From assembly GCA_934754975.1 (NCBI GenBank), contig CAKVKI010000054.1, positions 1 to 12,469 of the forward strand: 12,469 nt of DNA, written 5' to 3'. The notes under the pieces are model-generated. The model saw only the letters and a list, made by a program, of their open reading frames with translations, was not told the DNA's origin and did not search any database. Each line of letters starts with the position of its first letter. Position 1 is the stretch's first letter. This DNA comes from an uncultured Alistipes sp. GTDB lineage: Bacteria > Bacteroidota > Bacteroidia > Bacteroidales > Rikenellaceae. Made by a program: the position numbers and the translations under genes. Positions 1 to 7,744 of the stretch are shown here, piece by piece.

Positions 1-317
1 GCCTTGGCCGTGTCCATCGCCGAACCGCCGCCGACGGCGACGATCGCATCGGCGCCCGAACGGCGGAAGGCTTCGACCCCGGCCTGCACGTTTTTCACCG
101 TCGGATTCTGCTTCAGGTCGCTGAAGATTTCATAGGCGATGCCCGCTTCGTCCAGTACGCCGGTCACCCTGCCCGTCACGCCGAAGCGGATCAGGTCCCT
201 GTCCGTAACGACAAACGCCCGGGCATAACCGCGCCCCCGGAATTCACCGGCCAGCACACGCCGCGCCCCGGCGCCGAAATAGGAGGTCTCGTTGAGAATG
301 ATTCTGTTCACAGCCAT
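1..317 (-). CDS. fucO: Lactaldehyde reductase (L-1,2-propanediol oxidoreductase), 5' part only
   Basis: This is the N-terminal 105 codons of an iron-dependent (group III) alcohol dehydrogenase; the gene runs off the left edge, so about two thirds is missing. Known members reduce L-lactaldehyde to 1,2-propanediol with NADH, the last step of rhamnose fermentation. The start at 317 gives MAVNRIILNETSYFGAGA, which closely matches the start of E. coli FucO (MANRMILNETAWFGRGA). The glycine-rich nucleotide-binding motif VGGGSAMDTAK is at residues 95-105. The metal-binding histidines would lie outside the window. It starts 12 bases after the rhaD stop codon and is the last gene of the operon visible here, the place rhaO holds in the B. 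thetaiotaomicron rhaKIPAO operon. The name rests on these N-terminal motifs plus the neighbours. Confidence 0.93.
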   Translation of the reverse strand, partial: MAVNRIILNETSYFGAGARRVLAGEFRGRGYARAFVVTDRDLIRFGVTGRVTGVLDEAGIAYEIFSDLKQNPTVKNVQAGVEAFRRSGADAIVAVGGGSAMDTAK

Positions 318-329
318 AATCCGTCCGGT

Positions 330-1121
330 TTAAAGGTTGAAAGCCTCCTTGAGCTGCTGCATCTGGGCGTCGCTCATGCCTGCGGGCGTGAATCCCATCG
401 CACGGCCCGACATGTAGATCTGCGCCGACTTGGAGAGCGTGTCGATCATGTCGAACGGCTCGATGACGTTTTCGCCCACGCCCAGCGCGCCGTGCTTCTC
501 CCACAGCACCACGTCATAGTCGTCGAGCTGCGCGATAGTCGCATCGGCCAGTTCGATCGAACCGGGCAGCGCGTAGGGCACGATGCCCACGCCCTTGGGA
601 CAGAACGCGCGGGTTTCGGGGATCATGCTCCAGAGGAGTTTGCTCAGCACGTCCCTGCCCAGAAACGCCGCATTGTGGGTCATCGCCACCAGTTCGATGG
701 GATGGGTGTGGATCACGGCCTTCTGGCTGCGGCCCCTGCCGAGCAGGTAGTCGTGGATCGAGAGGTGCGAGGGCAGTTCCGAGGTGGGACGGATGTATTT
801 TTCAGCCACGATCGCGTAGCTGCGGCCGTCGTCGGAGATGCGGATGATGGCCATGTTGTCCATCGGCGAGGAGCAGACGTAGCGCATGCGCCGGTTGGTG
901 CCCGTCACCAGAAAAAAGTGGCCGCACAGGTTTTCGACCGGGCGGGCCAGCGCAACGGGTTCGCCCAGCGGCGGCAGTGCGCGGAGCGCGTCGTCCGCCA
1001 CATCGGTGATGTTGTAGGAGATGTTGCCGCCGTTGCGTTCGGCCCAGCCTTTCTGCCAGAGGTATCCGGCCACTTCGGCCACCTCGGCGATGCGTTCCGT
1101 TAATTGTCGGTTGTATTTCAT
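330..1121 (-). CDS. rhaD: Rhamnulose-1-phosphate aldolase
   Basis: This class II (zinc) aldolase of the AraD/FucA family splits L-rhamnulose 1-phosphate into dihydroxyacetone phosphate and L-lactaldehyde in the cytoplasm. It has 263 residues, close to the 274 of E. coli RhaD. The phosphate-binding NGGNIS motif is at residues 30-35. The probable catalytic glutamate is E115 in PTSELPSHL. The zinc ligands are H138 and H140 in IHTHP and H210 in WEKHGALG, lining up with E117, H141, H143 and H212 of E. coli RhaD. All expected active-site residues are present. The gene sits between rhaT (12-base gap upstream) and fucO (12-base gap downstream), so the three are probably co-transcribed. The start at 1121 is the only one that keeps the whole domain (MKYNRQLTERIAEVAEVAGYL). 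In Bacteroides the same gene is called rhaA, a naming clash to watch. Confidence 0.96.
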   Translation of the reverse strand: MKYNRQLTERIAEVAEVAGYLWQKGWAERNGGNISYNITDVADDALRALPPLGEPVALARPVENLCGHFFLVTGTNRRMRYVCSSPMDNMAIIRISDDGRSYAIVAEKYIRPTSELPSHLSIHDYLLGRGRSQKAVIHTHPIELVAMTHNAAFLGRDVLSKLLWSMIPETRAFCPKGVGIVPYALPGSIELADATIAQLDDYDVVLWEKHGALGVGENVIEPFDMIDTLSKSAQIYMSGRAMGFTPAGMSDAQMQQLKEAFNL

Positions 1122-1133
1122 GGATTGCAGGTT

Positions 1134-2159
1134 TTAAAACAGCGAAGGAAAAAAGATGGATAACAAAAGGACCGCGAGCCCCAACACGAGCATCGAAACC
1201 GCCCGTGCGCCGCTGCCTTTCCACTCTTTGAGGGCGATGCCCCAGAAGTTGGAGAAAAGCACGTTGAGCGACATCAGGATGCTCCACGAGAAGGCCAGCA
1301 GGACGGGCGTACCGGAGAGGAAACTCCGCCCCATTTCGAGTCCGAAGAACTGCGAGTACCACAATCCGCCGGCCAGCGCGCAGAAGAGCAGGTTCACGGT
1401 CAGCCGCCGGCCTTTCACGGCCAGGTATTCGCCGCCCGTGCGGTTCCTGCGGTTCTCATGCAGGCAGTAAGCCGCATTGGTCAGGAATCCGCCGAAGGTG
1501 ACCAGCAGGATCACGGGCAGTCCGGCGACGAGCGCGTCGGCGCCCGCCGTCTGCACGGCGGCGCGGATCGGCGCCCCGGCGTCGAGTCCCAGCGCGAAGC
1601 AGGCGCTCATCACGCCCGCCAGCAGAGCGACCAGCAGCCCTTTGGTCAGGGCGAAGTCGCGGACGGCGGCCCGCTTCTCTTCCTCGCTCATATTGCGCGC
1701 CCGCAGCGAACCCGCATAGCCGATCACGGCGATGCCGGCCAGCGTGACGCACACGCCCAGCAGCAACAGCAGTCCGTCGCCGTGCAGCAGGTCCTCTCCC
1801 GCGAAAAGCGCCGGCAGCAGCGTGCCGAACGCCGCGCAGGTGCCCAGCGATACGGACTGTCCGAGCGCCACGCCCAGATAACGCATCGACAGGCCGAACG
1901 TCAGGCCCCCGACGCCCCACAGGGCGCCGTAGACGACCGCTTTGAGCGCACCGCCGGCTCCCAGCAGTGCGAAAAGGGAACTTCCGGCAGGCACGGCGGC
2001 CAGCGCTCCCGCCAGGGGGAACACCAGCCACGCGAAGATGCCCTGCACCAGCCAGAAACTCTCCCAGCTCCACTGCTTCACCCTGCGGATAGGCACATAG
2101 GAACTGGACTGGCCGAAGCTGCCGACGGCGATAATCAACAGGCCGAGAAAAGTATCCAT
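1134..2159 (-). CDS. rhaT: L-rhamnose/H+ symporter
   Basis: This is an inner-membrane permease of the RhaT family (drug/metabolite transporter superfamily) that couples L-rhamnose entry to proton entry. It has 341 residues against 344 in E. coli RhaT. Hydrophobic stretches along its whole length fit the ten membrane segments of the family. Diagnostic matches are YVPIRRVKQWSWESFW at about residues 21-36 (E. coli has YAPFKKVKKWSWETMW) and GLSMRYLG near residues 88-95 (E. coli GLTMRYLG). WYSQFFG and ALKEWKGSG near the C-terminus are also typical. A charged loop (RARNMSEEEKRAAVRDF) near the middle is probably cytoplasmic. The gene follows rhaA after only 6 bases, implying co-transcription and perhaps translational coupling. 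It corresponds to rhaP in Bacteroides naming. Confidence 0.95.
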   Translation of the reverse strand: MDTFLGLLIIAVGSFGQSSSYVPIRRVKQWSWESFWLVQGIFAWLVFPLAGALAAVPAGSSLFALLGAGGALKAVVYGALWGVGGLTFGLSMRYLGVALGQSVSLGTCAAFGTLLPALFAGEDLLHGDGLLLLLGVCVTLAGIAVIGYAGSLRARNMSEEEKRAAVRDFALTKGLLVALLAGVMSACFALGLDAGAPIRAAVQTAGADALVAGLPVILLVTFGGFLTNAAYCLHENRRNRTGGEYLAVKGRRLTVNLLFCALAGGLWYSQFFGLEMGRSFLSGTPVLLAFSWSILMSLNVLFSNFWGIALKEWKGSGARAVSMLVLGLAVLLLSIFFPSLF

Positions 2160-2165
2160 GACCGG

Positions 2166-3419
2166 TCAGCGTTTCGAGGTGACTTCACGCTCGTATTTCT
2201 CCACGTCGGCGATATAGTCCTCGCCCGCGGGAACGCCGTTCTGCATGCAGAAATAGTTGTAGACATCGGCCCACGGCATCGACTTGCCCTCCTCCAGGAG
2301 CGCCAAACGTTCGAAATAGCGGCCTCCTGCTTCGTATCCGCGCAGTTTTTCGATCGGCGTGAGCATCGCCAGCAGGAACGCCTTCTGGGTCGCACGGCTG
2401 CCGACGACATAAGCGCCGATGCGGTTGATCGAAGCGTCGAAGTAGTCCAGCCCGACATTCACGCGGTCGAGCGCCCCGGCCCAGACGATCTCCTGCGCCA
2501 GCATCTGCACGCTGTCGTTGAAAATGACCACATGGTCGCTGTCCCAGCGCACCGGGCGGCTGACGTGGAGCAGGATTTCGGGCGCGAAGAGCAGCATCGA
2601 CGAAATTTTATCGGCGACCTCCTCCGTGGGGTGGAAATGGCCCATGTCGAGCGTCGCCATCAGGCCGCGGCTGACGGCATAGCCCATGTAAAACTCGTGC
2701 GAACCGACCGTGAAACTTTCGAGCCCCGTGCCGAAGAGCTTGCACTCCACGGCGTCTTTCACGTTGGGGCACTCGTGTTCGAACACCCGGTCGAGCGACT
2801 CCCTGAGCAGCGAACGGTAATAGTAACGGTTCACCGTCAGGTCCTTGGAACCGTCGTGTACCCAGATGTTGTGGCAGGCTTTGCTGCCCAGCCGGCGGCC
2901 CATTTCGTCGGCGATACGGCGGCTGCGGACGGTGTGTTCGACCCAGAAATCGCGGACAGCCTTGTCGGGATTGGCCAGCGAGAGATCGCCGCTCCTGGGG
3001 TGCGAGAACGAGGTAGAGTTGAAATCGAGCTTCATGTCGTTGGCGAGCGCCCAGTCGATCCAGCTCCGGAAATGCTCGGGTTCGATCTGGTCGCGGTCCA
3101 CCTTTTTGCCCTTGAAATCGCCGTATATGGCGTGCAGGCTCAGGCGGTGGCGGCCGGGAATCAGGCTTTTGGCCTTCTCGATGTCGGCGCGCACTTCGTC
3201 GATGTTGCGGGCCTTGCCGGGATAGTTGCCGGTGGCCTGAATACCGCCCGTAAGCCGGCCGTCGGGATTCTCGAAACCCGTCACGTCGTCGGTCTGCCAG
3301 CAGTGCAGCGACAGCGAAATCCGCTGCAGGGCGGCGAGCGCCGCCTCGGTGTCCACGCCCGCTTCGGCATAACGCGCCTTGGCCGCTTCGTAAGCTTTGA
3401 TAATTTGGTCTTGTTTCAT
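2166..3419 (-). CDS. rhaA: L-rhamnose isomerase
   Basis: This cytoplasmic metal-dependent enzyme converts L-rhamnose to L-rhamnulose, the committed first step. It has 417 residues, almost the same as E. coli RhaA (419), and aligns along the full length. Clear matches are HCWQTDDVTGFENPDG at residues 39-54, GGIQATGNYPGKARN at 58-72, FTVGSHEFYMGYA at 236-248, GHFHPTE at 260-266 and SRPVRWDSDHV at 287-297. Probable metal ligands are H261, D293 and D295, matching H262, D294 and D296 of the E. coli enzyme. The start at 3419 gives MKQDQIIKAYEAAKARY, which aligns with the N-terminal helix of the family. It lies 29 bases after rhaB and 6 bases before rhaT in the operon. It is called rhaI in the Bacteroides literature. 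Confidence 0.97.
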   Translation of the reverse strand: MKQDQIIKAYEAAKARYAEAGVDTEAALAALQRISLSLHCWQTDDVTGFENPDGRLTGGIQATGNYPGKARNIDEVRADIEKAKSLIPGRHRLSLHAIYGDFKGKKVDRDQIEPEHFRSWIDWALANDMKLDFNSTSFSHPRSGDLSLANPDKAVRDFWVEHTVRSRRIADEMGRRLGSKACHNIWVHDGSKDLTVNRYYYRSLLRESLDRVFEHECPNVKDAVECKLFGTGLESFTVGSHEFYMGYAVSRGLMATLDMGHFHPTEEVADKISSMLLFAPEILLHVSRPVRWDSDHVVIFNDSVQMLAQEIVWAGALDRVNVGLDYFDASINRIGAYVVGSRATQKAFLLAMLTPIEKLRGYEAGGRYFERLALLEEGKSMPWADVYNYFCMQNGVPAGEDYIADVEKYEREVTSKR

Positions 3420-3448
3420 GGTGTTTATCGGTTTTATCGATTATAAGA

Positions 3449-4957
3449 TTAATTGCACGGTTTGTCCCCGCCAGCGGCCGCTCCCGCGAGCAGGGTTTTG
3501 AATCTTTCATAGGCGGCGTTCCACTCCTGCGCGTTTCCGGACAGGAAGGTTTCGGTCGGCACGCAGCGGGCGATCATGCGGCGCATTTCGGCCAGCGACG
3601 ACACCCGGCCCGCGGCGTAAGCCTGCATCATAATGTTGCCGATGGCCGTTGCCTCGGCGGGTCCCGCCACGACGGGAATACCGGTCGAATCGGCGGTGAA
3701 CTGGTTCAGAAGCGCGTTCTTCGACCCGCCGCCGATGACGTGGAGCTTTTCGACGGGGAAGGGCGCCAGCGCCCGGAAGTCGTCGAGTATCATGCGGTAT
3801 TTGAGGGCCAGGCTCTCGAAAATCGCACGCACGGTCTCCCCGTGGGTGCGGGGCGGAGCCTGCCCCGTCCGGGTGCAGAACGAAGCGATAGCCTCCGGCA
3901 TACAGCCCGGACGGGCGAACGACTCGTCGTCGGGGTCGATCAAAATCCGGAAGGGAGCCGCCGAGTGCGCCATCTCCACCAGTTCGGAATAGGCGTATTC
4001 CCTCCCTTCGCGCGACCAGACTTTGAGACACTCCTCCAGCAGCCACATGCCGGTAATGTTTTTCAGCAGGCGCGTCGTGCCCTCGACACCGCCTTCGTTA
4101 GTGATGTTGCAGGCCGACGTGCGGTCGTCGATGACCGGTTCGCGCACCTCGATCCCCATCAGCGACCAGGTGCCGGAACTCAGGTAGGCGAACCGTTCGT
4201 TTTCGGCCGGAACGGCCGCGACGGCCGACGCGGTGTCGTGTCCGGCCACGGCCACAACGGGCACCCGCTTCAGCCCGACGTCGGCCGCCAGCTGTTCGTT
4301 AAGCAGGCCGATACGGTGTCCGGGCATCACTATGTCGCAGAAAAGCGACGCATCGATGTCCATCTTCTCCAGCAGTTCGGATTCGATCCTTCGGGTGCGG
4401 GGATTCAGCAACTGCGAGGTCGAAGCGATCGTATATTCGGTGACCATACTGCCCGTCAGCAGGTAGCTCAGGGCGTCGGGCATGAAGAGCAGCTTCGCGG
4501 CGGCGGCGAGCTGCGAAGCCCCCTTTTTCCGCAGGGCGTACAACTGGTAAAGCGAGTTGAACGGCATGATCTGGATGCCGGTCCGGTCATATACCTCCCT
4601 GCGGGAGAGTACCTTGGCGAAGTATTCCGCCGGAGCGCCCTCGGTATGGGGGTCCCGGTAGGCATAGGGCATTCCCAGCAGCGAACCGTCGCTGCCGACG
4701 AATGCGAAATCGACACCCCACGTATCGATACCGACCGAAGTGATCTCGATTCCCTCGCGCGCCGCGGCCCTGAGCCCTTCGCAGAGATGCTCGTACAGGG
4801 AAAATATGTTCCAATAAAAGTGGCCGCCCAGCGGCAGTATCCGATTGGGGAAGCGGGTCAGCTCGCGGATACGAAGCTCTCCGTCGGAGAGCGTTCCCAG
4901 AACCGTCCGGCCGCTCGTCGCGCCCAAGTCGAACGCAATAAAATGCTGCAGACTCAT
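3449..4957 (-). CDS. rhaB: L-rhamnulokinase
   Basis: This FGGY-family sugar kinase phosphorylates L-rhamnulose to L-rhamnulose 1-phosphate with ATP. It has 502 residues, the usual length. The N-terminal actin-like fold opens with AFDLGATSGRTVLG (residues 8-21), where the family has its phosphate-1 motif. SVGIDTWGVDFAFV (74-87) is typical of rhamnulokinases. The probable catalytic base is D241 in VAGHDTASA. The second ATP-binding region is LSSGTWSLMGIE (259-270), and the FGGY signature region is HVIGGGSKNALLNQF (406-420). This is the first gene of the operon. Its start at 4957 leaves 69 bases to the divergent regulator gene, so transcription of the whole rhaB-A-T-D-fucO group probably begins in that gap. 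It is called rhaK in Bacteroides. Confidence 0.96.
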   Translation of the reverse strand: MSLQHFIAFDLGATSGRTVLGTLSDGELRIRELTRFPNRILPLGGHFYWNIFSLYEHLCEGLRAAAREGIEITSVGIDTWGVDFAFVGSDGSLLGMPYAYRDPHTEGAPAEYFAKVLSRREVYDRTGIQIMPFNSLYQLYALRKKGASQLAAAAKLLFMPDALSYLLTGSMVTEYTIASTSQLLNPRTRRIESELLEKMDIDASLFCDIVMPGHRIGLLNEQLAADVGLKRVPVVAVAGHDTASAVAAVPAENERFAYLSSGTWSLMGIEVREPVIDDRTSACNITNEGGVEGTTRLLKNITGMWLLEECLKVWSREGREYAYSELVEMAHSAAPFRILIDPDDESFARPGCMPEAIASFCTRTGQAPPRTHGETVRAIFESLALKYRMILDDFRALAPFPVEKLHVIGGGSKNALLNQFTADSTGIPVVAGPAEATAIGNIMMQAYAAGRVSSLAEMRRMIARCVPTETFLSGNAQEWNAAYERFKTLLAGAAAGGDKPCN

Positions 4958-5026
4958 TGTCCAAATATTACATTTATACGATCTTTTTTACTATATTGCA
5001 GTCTCGTCAACCTAACTCTTTCCGCA
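4958..5026. promoter_or_regulatory. Divergent rhaB/rhaR control region
   Basis: These 69 AT-rich bases separate the divergent rhaB and rhaR starts and must hold both promoters or parts of them. On the plus strand TACATTTA (4969-4976) matches the Bacteroidota -7 box TAnnTTTG at seven of eight positions and would leave a leader of roughly 45 bases for rhaR. I see no good -7 box for rhaB, as expected for an activator-dependent promoter. A near-direct repeat ATATTACA (4965-4972) and ATATTGCA (4993-5000) starts 28 bases apart. AACCTAA (5009-5015), 11 bases before the rhaR start, recurs in the other leaders of this locus. Binding of RhaR here is inferred from position and from the known control of the Bacteroides rha operon. 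Confidence 0.55.
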
Positions 5027-5935
5027 ATGGATAATTCCATTCACCTGAAGTACCTGGCCATCAGCCAAACCGACCTGAAATGGGGCATGACCATCAATTC
5101 GGTGGGTTTCCAGACCATCGCCGCCCACATGCCCTATCCGCCGAACAACCACCCTTCGCGCTACCTGTTCTCGACCGACAACGGGCGTATACTCAATGAG
5201 TATCAGCTGCTCTACATCACGCGCGGAGGAGGGAGATTCGCATCCCGCACCACGGGCTACGGACGCTACCAGCCCGTCGGCGAGGGCAACATGTTCCTGC
5301 TCTTCCCCGGCGAGTGGCACAACTACATGCCCGAACGCGAAACCGGATGGGACGAATTCTGGATCGGATTCCAGGGCAGCCACATCGACTACTGGACGGC
5401 AAGCAGTTTCTTCACGCGCGAAAAGCCGATCTACAACGTAGGCATCCACAACGAGATCGTCCAGCTCTACCAGCAGGCCATCCGCGTGGCCATCGAACAG
5501 AAGTCGGGATTCCAGCAGGTGCTGTCGGGCATCGTCAATTACCTCCTGGGGCTGGCCTACTCCTACGACAAGAACTACGTCTTCGAAACCTCCGAGGTGA
5601 TCGACCAGATCGGCCGTGCGAAAATCCTGATCGCCGACCAGTTCAAAACCATCCGGCCCAAGCAGATCGCCGACGAACTGAACATGAGCTATTCGAATTT
5701 CCGGAAGATTTTCAAGGAGTACACCGGATTCGCCCCGGCGCAGTACATCCAGGAGATGAAACTTTCCAAAGCCAAAGAACTGCTCACGAACAGCTCCATG
5801 CCCATCAAGGAGATCGCCTATCTGATGGGATTCGAAAACCACGAATACTTCTTCACGGCCTTCAAAAAGAAGAACGGAGCGACACCCGCCGATTACCGGC
5901 GTCTGACGCAGGGCAACGCCCTGGTGCAGGAATAA
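5027..5935 (+). CDS. rhaR: AraC-family transcriptional activator of rhamnose genes (RhaR-like)
   Basis: This is a 302-residue regulator with an N-terminal cupin-like sensor domain (about 25-180) and a C-terminal AraC/XylS DNA-binding domain (about 195-295). The first helix-turn-helix covers roughly 209-232 (IRPKQIADELNMSYSNFRKIFKE). The second covers roughly 258-280 (MPIKEIAYLMGFENHEYFFTAFKK). The closing PADYRR is the family signature. FPGEWHNYMP and GWDEFWIGFQG in the sensor domain are typical of sugar-responsive members. The start at 5027 is chosen because it begins right at the family N-terminus; the reading frame is open further upstream, but that part lies antisense to rhaB. Its place divergent from rhaB matches rhaR of B. 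thetaiotaomicron, a known activator of rhamnose use. The rhamnose response is inferred from context. It converges on susD across a terminator. Confidence 0.92.
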   Translation: MDNSIHLKYLAISQTDLKWGMTINSVGFQTIAAHMPYPPNNHPSRYLFSTDNGRILNEYQLLYITRGGGRFASRTTGYGRYQPVGEGNMFLLFPGEWHNYMPERETGWDEFWIGFQGSHIDYWTASSFFTREKPIYNVGIHNEIVQLYQQAIRVAIEQKSGFQQVLSGIVNYLLGLAYSYDKNYVFETSEVIDQIGRAKILIADQFKTIRPKQIADELNMSYSNFRKIFKEYTGFAPAQYIQEMKLSKAKELLTNSSMPIKEIAYLMGFENHEYFFTAFKKKNGATPADYRRLTQGNALVQE

Positions 5936-5968
5936 AATCCGGCCGCCGCCGGGTCGCGCATTTTTTTA

Positions 5969-6000
5969 AAGAGGTGCCGGTGGTTTTTCCGGCACCTCTT
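5969..6000. terminator. Bidirectional hairpin terminator between rhaR and susD
   Basis: A perfect 12-bp inverted repeat, AAGAGGTGCCGG (5969-5980) and CCGGCACCTCTT (5989-6000), closes an 8-base loop. On the plus strand it is followed by CTTTTC, a modest T-rich tail ending rhaR. It begins 33 bases after the rhaR stop codon and lies 11 bases beyond the end of susD, so one hairpin can end both convergent transcripts. The minus-strand exit is TTTAAAAAAA, a weaker U-tract, so termination from the susD side may rely mainly on the stem. Confidence 0.88.
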
Positions 6001-6011
6001 CTTTTCAACCG

Positions 6012-7724
6012 TTACTGTCCGTAACCGGGGTTCGGCTCGATGAGCGGATTGCCGCTGATGGCATCGTTGGGAATCGGGAATACCTTGAAATACGCGTTGT
6101 TGGTAGCCTTGTGGTCCCACCAGTCAGCTTCCACGAACTTGTCCCAGCGCAGCAGGTCGGTGCGGCGACGGCCCTCGCCGAGGAACTCGATGCCCCACTC
6201 GGCCAGCATGCGCCATTCATCGAGGTTGGCAGCGGTGCAGGGGTCGGGATCGGCTTCATTCTCGAAATTACGCTTGCGCACGTCGTTAATCAGCCGGGCG
6301 GCTTCGCCCTTGTCGTCGTCGCGCCACCTGCACTCGGCCAGCATGTACTGCACTTCGGCCAGACGCGCCATCACGAAACCGGCTTTCCACTGGTTGGGAT
6401 CGTCGTCCGGGGCGATCGGGTATTTGATGAGACGTACGCCGGTGTTCTCCTCGCCTTCGTATTTGGTCGAAGGAACGGCGTCGAGCGACGGATAGGCAGT
6501 GCCGACGAGCGACGTGCGGCCGACGTAGTCCACCAGTTCGAGCTGTTTGCCGTCATGTACGCTGTTCTGCCCCGAAACGACGACCGGCGTGCCGTTTTTA
6601 GCGATCGGGCCGAACAGAAGCAGCCCTTCGTAATCGCCGTTGCCGTTGTACTTGTAGCACTTCCTGCGCAGGTCGGCGTCGTTGAAGCGGGCGAAGGTGC
6701 GGCCCAGCTTGAAGTCGGCGTCGGTGTAGAGGTCGCCGTTGGGCTTGTGCGACGGCATGATCGTGATGCCGTTCATCGTACCGGCGCCCTTCAGCCCGAA
6801 GAACTGGTCCATCATGTTGGGCTGGTAGAACCACGCCGCATAGGTGTTGTTCTGCAGTTTATTCAGGGCCGAAGGCAGCACCCAGATGTTCTCGGCGCTG
6901 TTGAGGTTGCTGAACCCGAAGGGTTCGCGCCAGTCGGAGGCCATCGAGTAGTTGCCGTATTTGCCCGACAGGATCTCGCTGCAGAGGGTCTCGCACTCCG
7001 AATAACGTTCCTCCTTAATATAAGTCTGCGCATTGAAGTAGAGCCGGGCCAGCAGAACGGCCGCCGCACCGCGGTTGATCGTATAGTCGATCTCCGTCGT
7101 CTCGTCCTTCAGTGGCAGCACCCTAAGCGACTCCTTGAGCAGTCCTTCGATATGCAAGAAGGTATCCTTGGCCGAGCTGCGGGGCTGGGGATCGACGCCC
7201 ACCGTGCCTTCATAGATCGGCATGCCGCCGTAGAAGTCCAGGCCGCGCAGGTAGAAGTATGCGATCAGCGTCTTCATCTGGGCGATATGGCCGGCGCGGT
7301 CCTCCTCGGTAAATCCGACTTTGGCGTAGTCGGCCGCCTTGAGGTCCTCGATCACTTCGAGCGACAGGGCGACGCCCGTGGTAACCAGGCTCCACGCATT
7401 GTTGATAAAGGGGTTCGAAGTGCCCCAGCTGTGGTCCTGGAAACGGAACCAGTCGCCGCCGGTCCACTTCTGCTCCTTCTGGATCACCGCGAACTGGTCG
7501 GCGCAAAGCTCCTGCAGGAACCAGAAGCCCACGCCGTCGCCGCGCATCTCCGAAGCATAGAGGTGCGTAAAGGGACGGCCCATGGCCGAATAGACGTCAT
7601 TCTTGGTTTTGAAAAAGGTCTCGGGAGTCACCTCGCTGTACCATACCGGATCGAGGTCGGTACAGGCCGCGACGCTCGCCAGGGCGGTGAGGGCCGCAAT
7701 GCTCTTTATAATATATTTTTTCAT
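6012..7724 (-). CDS. SusD/RagB-family outer-membrane glycan-binding lipoprotein
   Basis: This 570-residue surface lipoprotein is expected to form the lid over its SusC partner and to bind the glycan being imported. The N-terminus is a lipoprotein signal: MKKYIIK, a hydrophobic stretch, then ASVAAC with the lipidated cysteine at residue 21. Family hallmarks follow: VTPETFFKTKNDVYSAMG near residues 33-50, a repeat-rich helical middle (ERAGHIAQMKTLIAYFYLRGL-like segment around 137-158), and near the C-terminus MARLAEVQYMLAECRWR and WGIEFLGEGRRRTDLLRWDKF, the classic SusD_RagB end. The ligand is not readable from sequence; a rhamnose-containing glycan is inferred from the surrounding rha genes. 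It starts 20 bases after susC and is the last gene of its transcript, with a hairpin terminator just beyond it. No glycosidase follows it. Confidence 0.95.
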   Translation of the reverse strand: MKKYIIKSIAALTALASVAACTDLDPVWYSEVTPETFFKTKNDVYSAMGRPFTHLYASEMRGDGVGFWFLQELCADQFAVIQKEQKWTGGDWFRFQDHSWGTSNPFINNAWSLVTTGVALSLEVIEDLKAADYAKVGFTEEDRAGHIAQMKTLIAYFYLRGLDFYGGMPIYEGTVGVDPQPRSSAKDTFLHIEGLLKESLRVLPLKDETTEIDYTINRGAAAVLLARLYFNAQTYIKEERYSECETLCSEILSGKYGNYSMASDWREPFGFSNLNSAENIWVLPSALNKLQNNTYAAWFYQPNMMDQFFGLKGAGTMNGITIMPSHKPNGDLYTDADFKLGRTFARFNDADLRRKCYKYNGNGDYEGLLLFGPIAKNGTPVVVSGQNSVHDGKQLELVDYVGRTSLVGTAYPSLDAVPSTKYEGEENTGVRLIKYPIAPDDDPNQWKAGFVMARLAEVQYMLAECRWRDDDKGEAARLINDVRKRNFENEADPDPCTAANLDEWRMLAEWGIEFLGEGRRRTDLLRWDKFVEADWWDHKATNNAYFKVFPIPNDAISGNPLIEPNPGYGQ

Positions 7725-7744
7725 AATTTTAACTCGTCTTTAGA

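Noticed and set aside
1458..3446. Long plus-strand open frame opposite rhaT and rhaA (662 codons)
   Set aside because: It is antisense to two well-supported genes, rich in R, H, A, Q and V as expected from the complement of GC-rich codons, and has no recognisable domain.
4955..4970. TAATATTTG on the minus strand as a -7 box for rhaB
   Set aside because: It has a three-base rather than two-base spacer and ends only 4 bases before the rhaB ATG, so it would give an essentially leaderless mRNA.
3740..5026. Reading frame of rhaR extended 429 codons upstream
   Set aside because: The extension runs antisense through rhaB and has no family match; homology to AraC regulators begins at the ATG at 5027.
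5012..5842. Minus-strand open frame opposite rhaR (276 codons)
   Set aside because: The plus strand encodes both helix-turn-helix motifs of an AraC regulator; the antisense frame shows no domain.
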